From an uncultured Bacteroidales bacterium (GTDB taxonomy: Bacteria > Bacteroidota > Bacteroidia > Bacteroidales > Muribaculaceae): a stretch of DNA of 64,000 nucleotides. Shown here in pieces: positions 62,398 to 64,000 of this stretch (the first letter of the stretch is position 1; each line of letters starts with the position of its first letter). Made by a program: the position numbers and the translations under genes. The notes under the pieces are model-generated. The model did no database searches. It worked only from the letters and a program-made list of their open reading frames with translations, and had not been told where the DNA came from. Location of the stretch: the NCBI GenBank assembly GCA_947570265.1, contig CANOUR010000001.1:29992-93991 (forward strand). The letters are read 5' to 3'.

Positions 62398-62412
62398 ATT
62401 AGATTTTGTCTA

Positions 62413-62420
62413 CAAATATA
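62413..62420 (-). promoter_or_regulatory. Minus-7 box of the tricorn gene
   Basis: TATATTTG on the minus strand, about 60 bases before the ATG at 62353. Confidence 0.5.
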
Positions 62421-62447
62421 GTCATCTTTTCGCGACCTGCAAAATGA

Positions 62448-62489
62448 GCGAGTTCCACACCGACGCGATTGCGGCGGTGTGGAACTCGC
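62448..62489 (-). terminator. Terminator of the winged-helix gene
   Basis: A 15-bp perfect stem GCGAGTTCCACACCG/CGGTGTGGAACTCGC with a 12-base loop, 33 bases after the stop. Confidence 0.75.
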
Positions 62490-62521
62490 ATTATGTGTTA
62501 TAGCTTACGCCGAGCCCGGTC

Positions 62522-62740
62522 TTATCGATCCTGCACGAGCGATACTATCAGTTCCTTGGGATCTTCGGCACTTTCCTCAAAAGCCACCTTGCCCTCACGG
62601 GCGAGCCATCCGAGAGCGGCATAAAGCTCCTTGTCCCTTAGCTTCGTGATCTTCTTGATCTGCTTTGTTCCAAGTGCCTCGCCGACATTGAGCGCCTCCC
62701 ATACGAGTCCGGCCGATGTTCCGATTGTGTCTGTGTTCAT
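62522..62740 (-). CDS. Winged helix-turn-helix protein, DUF2582 family
   Basis: A protein of 72 residues: GTSAGLVWEALNVGEALGTKQIKKITKLRDKELYAALGWLAREGKVAFEE is a complete small winged helix with the recognition helix at KQIKKITKL and the wing after GKVAFEE. The size matches DUF2582 proteins, which are abundant in Bacteroidetes and may bind DNA, though targets are unknown. It stands alone between ferritin and the tricorn gene on the same strand. Confidence 0.85.
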   Translation of the reverse strand: MNTDTIGTSAGLVWEALNVGEALGTKQIKKITKLRDKELYAALGWLAREGKVAFEESAEDPKELIVSLVQDR

Positions 62741-62850
62741 TGTATGATGTATTTAAATTAAATTGTATGCAACCTATGGTTTACGTTTTTTTACAATTTA
62801 TATCTACAACACCTGCCGACACAATATTGTTCAGCCGATCTCGGTTTTTT

Positions 62851-63369
62851 TCACTCAGCGGCAAGTGCCGACGGAGCAGTGTATGTGCGTGCGGCAAGCT
62901 CCTGGTTGAGCATATACAGACCCATGCCGTCATTACCGATCATGGTGAACTTGTCGATCAACACACGGGCATTGTCCTCTTCCTCAACCTGCTCATTGAC
63001 AAACCATGCCAGACGATCGCGTGTGGCATAGTCTTTCTCAGCCTCAGCCATGGCAAACAGACTGTTGATCATAGCGGTCACCTTCTGCTCATGCTCGAGA
63101 GTAGCCTTGAATGCGTCGAGAGGTGTCTCCCACTCCGTAGGGACGGCATCGATAGCCTTCAGCTCAACCTTGCCACCGCGCTGGTTTATGTAGTTCATGA
63201 ATATCTCGGCATGAGCCTGCTCTTCCTTGAACTGAATCTTGAACCAGTTGGCAACACCCATATGGCCATTGGCCTCAAAGTGCATGGCCATTGACAGATA
63301 GAGATATCCCGACCACAACTCGGCATTGATCTGAGAGTTGATGGCAGCTTGCATTTTTTCGCTTATCAT
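62851..63369 (-). CDS. ftnA: Bacterial non-heme ferritin
   Basis: A protein of 172 residues and a four-helix bundle. Ferroxidase-centre residues are visible: Glu in INAELWSGYLYLSMA, the EEQAHAE pair, and the Glu/Gln positions of LEHEQKVTAMI and VNEQVEEED. Ferritins oxidise Fe2+ and store iron as 24-mers in the cytoplasm, limiting oxygen damage. The minus-7 box TATCTTTG lies at 63400-63407 on the minus strand. No Fur-like palindrome is evident nearby. Confidence 0.95.
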   Translation of the reverse strand: MISEKMQAAINSQINAELWSGYLYLSMAMHFEANGHMGVANWFKIQFKEEQAHAEIFMNYINQRGGKVELKAIDAVPTEWETPLDAFKATLEHEQKVTAMINSLFAMAEAEKDYATRDRLAWFVNEQVEEEDNARVLIDKFTMIGNDGMGLYMLNQELAARTYTAPSALAAE

Positions 63370-63399
63370 ATCTTTAAAATTTTAAGGATTTCTTTTCTG

Positions 63400-63407
63400 C
63401 AAAGATA
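63400..63407 (-). promoter_or_regulatory. Minus-7 box of ferritin
   Basis: TATCTTTG on the minus strand, 30 bases before the ATG at 63369. Confidence 0.5.
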
Positions 63408-63565
63408 ACAAATCTGAGCAACGCAAGGATAGACTCATTCAATATTTTTTGTAGCGGACACCATCGTTGCCGCCGATAACCATCTAACGATCGGTAATAC
63501 TCGAATGTCCCCTTACAATACGGCGTTAAGAGTGTGTTAAATAACGTAAAAAGCCGTCGGCTTTG

Positions 63566-63596
63566 TTGCCGACTTGAAAAATATCCGTTAGTTTTG
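63566..63596 (+). promoter_or_regulatory. Promoter with no clear protein gene downstream
   Basis: TTG (63566-63568), 20 bases, TAGTTTTG (63589-63596). A GTCGGC/GCCGAC palindrome overlaps the upstream part (63557-63574). Confidence 0.6.
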
Positions 63597-63602
63597 CAGC
63601 CG

Positions 63603-63840
63603 AAAAATCGCACCTGTCGCACTTCCTTGACTGAAACTAATTTTACAACCCTTTTAGGACTAAGGACAAAGGCGACATCCGCATCCAGCCGTCGGGATGA
63701 CGCCCGCATGCGTTTGCGGTGTGAGAATTGTAAGTATGATATAATCTCTACACTGTTTTAAGCTATCCGGCTTAAAAAATCATGCCTTTTGGCTTAGTCC
63801 GATGCCCCCTGCCGAAGAGAGCACCGGATTTTTTTTGCCG
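63603..63840 (+). ncRNA. Candidate noncoding RNA or leader transcript, about 240 nt
   Basis: It runs from the promoter at 63566-63596 to a terminator with a T8 tract (63809-63840). It contains several local hairpins, for example CATCC/GGATG, AAGC-TATCCG-GCTT and GCC-TTTT-GGC. The only frame of note is a 17-codon one from ATG 63708 (MRLRCENCKYDIISTLF), which could be a leader peptide. It does not show the signatures I know of tmRNA, RNase P or SRP RNA. 6S-like RNA or a premature-termination leader are open options. Confidence 0.5.
63809..63840 (+). terminator. Intrinsic terminator with eight T
   Basis: TCCGATGC pairs with GCACCGGA (one mismatch), followed by TTTTTTTT. Confidence 0.75.
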
Positions 63841-63888
63841 AAAATGAAATGATAAGAATGTCAATGTGCTCTCGCTGCCGTTTTCGCT

Positions 63889-64000
63889 TTAGGCGGCGGG
63901 GGCAGCTGCCGCGTAGACAGGTACGATGTCAGAGTGATGAGGTATGAGGTGGGGGCGCTTGGGTGGGTCTCCGCTGCTTTTGTTGTATAGGCTGACTTTG
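63889..64000 (-). CDS. C-terminal end of an unidentified protein, partial
   Basis: A minus-strand frame is open from the window edge to TAA at 63889-63891 and encodes about 36 residues ending in HSDIVPVYAAAAPAA, preceded by KSSGDPPKRPHLIPH. The Ala-rich end and balanced composition look like a real C-terminus, but nothing identifies the protein. Confidence 0.35.
   Translation of the reverse strand, partial: KVSLYNKSSGDPPKRPHLIPHHSDIVPVYAAAAPAA

Noticed and set aside
63374..63709. Minus-strand frame of 111 codons upstream of ferritin
   Set aside because: It covers the ferritin promoter and the antisense of the noncoding transcript candidate, with no domain or plausible composition.

Overview
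The window reads as chromosomal DNA of a member of the order Bacteroidales, most likely a gut Muribaculaceae (S24-7) or close relative. This rests on many Bacteroidetes-type promoters (TTTG or TTG, 19-22 bases, then TAnnTTTG), no obvious Shine-Dalgarno sequences, gene families typical of the phylum (TamL-type lipoprotein, TonB receptor plus DUF4249, tricorn-like S41 peptidase, short GPG-less C-terminal tail ending in IVVR, RpoD of 286 residues) and a moderately GC-rich core. The family assignment is inference from protein flavour only.

Layout. Bases 1-5103: end of an ABC-F (Uup-like) gene coupled to a GHL10 glycoside hydrolase and a GT2 glycosyltransferase, then a minus-strand group of acetyltransferase, lipoprotein, GH24 lysozyme-like protein and L,D-transpeptidase. 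Bases 5228-21221: guaB, a candidate small RNA, a K+-channel-like protein, an ABC-F ATPase, cardiolipin synthase, a secreted repeat protein, bipA, then tsaD-cinA-BASS transporter-NatAB exporter and the primary sigma factor. Bases 21291-29922: an ECF sigma/anti-sigma/secreted protein operon, a PAS protein, tRNA-Pro(GGG), a TPR membrane protein, an MsbA-like exporter, tyrS, an APH-fold sugar kinase and pheS. Bases 29961-36537: a chain of genes joined by ATGA overlaps (CLC channel, nth, TRIC channel, GtrA, then alcohol dehydrogenase and a FemAB/GNAT-like enzyme), converging on tsaC and a B3/4-domain gene. Bases 37387-47374: NlpC/P60 peptidase, DJ-1 family protein, ApbE, the large TamB-TamL envelope pair and a small lipoprotein.

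Bases 47454-53256 are a strikingly AT-rich accessory island. All its genes lie on the minus strand and appear to be driven by one strong promoter at 53225-53256, followed by a roughly 260-base leader that can fold into a long interrupted hairpin. The order is WG-repeat protein, retropepsin-like aspartic protease domain, a gene split by a 161-bp MITE, an AAA-type ATPase, a frameshifted membrane protein, an unknown protein, an ADP-ribosylglycohydrolase-like protein lacking one metal-ligand Asp, and three small membrane proteins, the last one frameshifted. Two single-base homopolymer frameshifts and one insertion in about 6 kb, against none that I see in the core, suggest a decaying or recently acquired cassette. 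A role in interbacterial immunity or phage defence is plausible but unproven.

Bases 53806-64000 return to core-like DNA: gpmA, a large surface lipoprotein, a TonB receptor whose 3' end carries a second MITE-like element, a DUF4249 lipoprotein, a tricorn-like protease, a winged-helix protein, ferritin, a promoter-to-terminator noncoding transcript candidate, and the 3' end of an unidentified minus-strand gene.

Three intergenic segments (about 6857-6970 plus, 36610-36687 minus, 63603-63840 plus) have a near-perfect promoter at one end and an intrinsic terminator at the other with no convincing protein between. They are the best candidates for undescribed small RNAs, alongside the structured leader of the island operon.
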